Assembly: GCA_021372515.1 (NCBI GenBank)
Contig: JAJFUG010000132.1
Coordinates: forward strand, 1 to 44,302
Source of the DNA: a bacterium
GTDB taxonomy: Bacteria; Gemmatimonadota; Glassbacteria; GWA2-58-10
Direction of reading: 5' to 3'
DNA: 44,302 nt
This document shows positions 44,036 to 44,302 of the stretch, piece by piece. The notes under the pieces were generated by a model. It did not search any database. It saw nothing but the letters and a program-made list of their open reading frames with translations, and had not been told where the DNA came from. The position numbers were made by a program, and so were the translations under genes. Position 1 is the stretch's first letter, and each line of letters starts with the position of its first letter.

Positions 44036-44110
44036 GCAGTCCCCCAGGGGATTGCCACACGAGCCCATACCGGGGAGATCTTGGCGGATTGATTCGGTAT
44101 GGGCTTTTTA
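44036..44110 (+). ncRNA. Candidate small RNA ending in an intrinsic terminator
   Basis: Predicted from the promoter at 44000-44029 to a rho-independent terminator: stem AGCCCATACCG (44062-44072) paired with 44095-44105 (11 bp), then five T residues. No ribosome site or ORF fits inside, giving a transcript of about 75 bases. I do not recognise the RNA family. An alternative reading is that the hairpins belong to the 5' leader of the minus-strand lipoprotein gene. Confidence 0.4.
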
Positions 44111-44178
44111 TTGAGTGTTTACGCAACGCTTATGTGCTATTCATTGCTCTTATTAATTCTACCCCCCCTGAATAATTG

Positions 44179-44241
44179 TCAAGTCTTTCTCATGTTGTCT
44201 GTTTTCCAATTGTTGCATTTGTCATATTTTGAAACATTCAT
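44179..44241 (-). CDS. Possible 20-residue peptide with extended -10 promoter and strong ribosome site
   Basis: ATG at 44241 has AAAGGAG nine bases upstream, and TGCTATAAT (extended -10) lies at about 44272-44280 on the same strand. The ORF would encode a polar, lysine/asparagine-rich 20-residue peptide (starting MNVSKYDKCNN). The region is AT-rich, so chance is possible. If transcription continued leftward, the message would be antisense to the candidate small RNA at 44036-44110. Confidence 0.25.
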   Translation of the reverse strand: MNVSKYDKCNNWKTDNMRKT

Positions 44242-44302
44242 ATCAAATATCTCCTTTAACACCAAAGTATTATTATAGCATTTACCTAATAACATTTCCC
44301 GT

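Noticed and set aside
1-44302. CRISPR array, IS element, tRNA or rRNA
   Set aside because: No regularly spaced repeats, transposase motifs or tRNA/rRNA-like sequence seen in the window.

Overview
The window is about 44 kb of GC-rich, gene-dense DNA from a diderm (Gram-negative-type) bacterium. Evidence for this is three TonB-dependent outer-membrane receptors, a FecI/FecR-type sigma/anti-sigma pair, about nine predicted lipoproteins and many Sec signal peptides. The mix of carboxypeptidase-regulatory-like domains on receptors, dockerin-like repeats on exported proteins, heparinase-type lyases and a DUF6807 protein resembles uncultured members of the Fibrobacteres-Chlorobi-Bacteroidetes superphylum and allied candidate phyla. 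That placement is inference, since there is no rRNA or tRNA here to confirm it.

Layout, left to right. 0-5 kb: two divergent heparinase II/III-like exported proteins and a ComF-like phosphoribosyltransferase, followed by a gap rich in palindromes. 5-11.7 kb (minus strand): a sodium:solute symporter, a phytase-like beta-propeller lipoprotein with its probable partner TonB receptor, and a small lipoprotein. 12-16.2 kb (plus): a tightly coupled four-gene cluster of C39-like peptidase, RimK-type ATP-grasp ligase, GCS2-type carboxylate-amine ligase and N-formylglutamate amidohydrolase-like enzyme. 16.3-20.8 kb (plus): an exported GH38 alpha-mannosidase and a dockerin-bearing exported protein of unknown function. 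20.9-25.4 kb (minus): ECF sigma factor, FecR and an STN-domain TonB receptor. 25.9-30.5 kb (plus): another TonB receptor followed by three related lipoproteins. 30.6-34.6 kb (minus): modABC molybdate transporter and a CDF metal transporter with an apparently duplicated C-terminal domain. 34.8-39.1 kb (minus): a DUF6807 lipoprotein, an NAD-dependent epimerase-like protein and a DHDPS-family aldolase. 39.3-43.9 kb (minus): a large M1-type peptidase with a C-terminal dockerin and a lipoprotein with a dockerin-like end. The last 400 bases are AT-rich and carry a promoter-hairpin-terminator unit and very small ORFs.

Taken together the region looks like an accessory nutrient-acquisition neighbourhood. 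Exported lyases, a mannosidase and peptidases break down glycans or glycopeptides outside or in the periplasm, TonB receptors with lipoprotein partners bring products across the outer membrane, and the symporter and aldolase/epimerase pair could handle small sugars or sugar acids. The molybdate and CDF systems are ordinary metal homeostasis. The two most interesting units are the amidoligase cluster at 12-16.2 kb, which probably makes or edits a small unknown peptide or amide, and the receptor plus three-lipoprotein unit at 25.9-30.5 kb, whose lipoprotein family I do not recognise.
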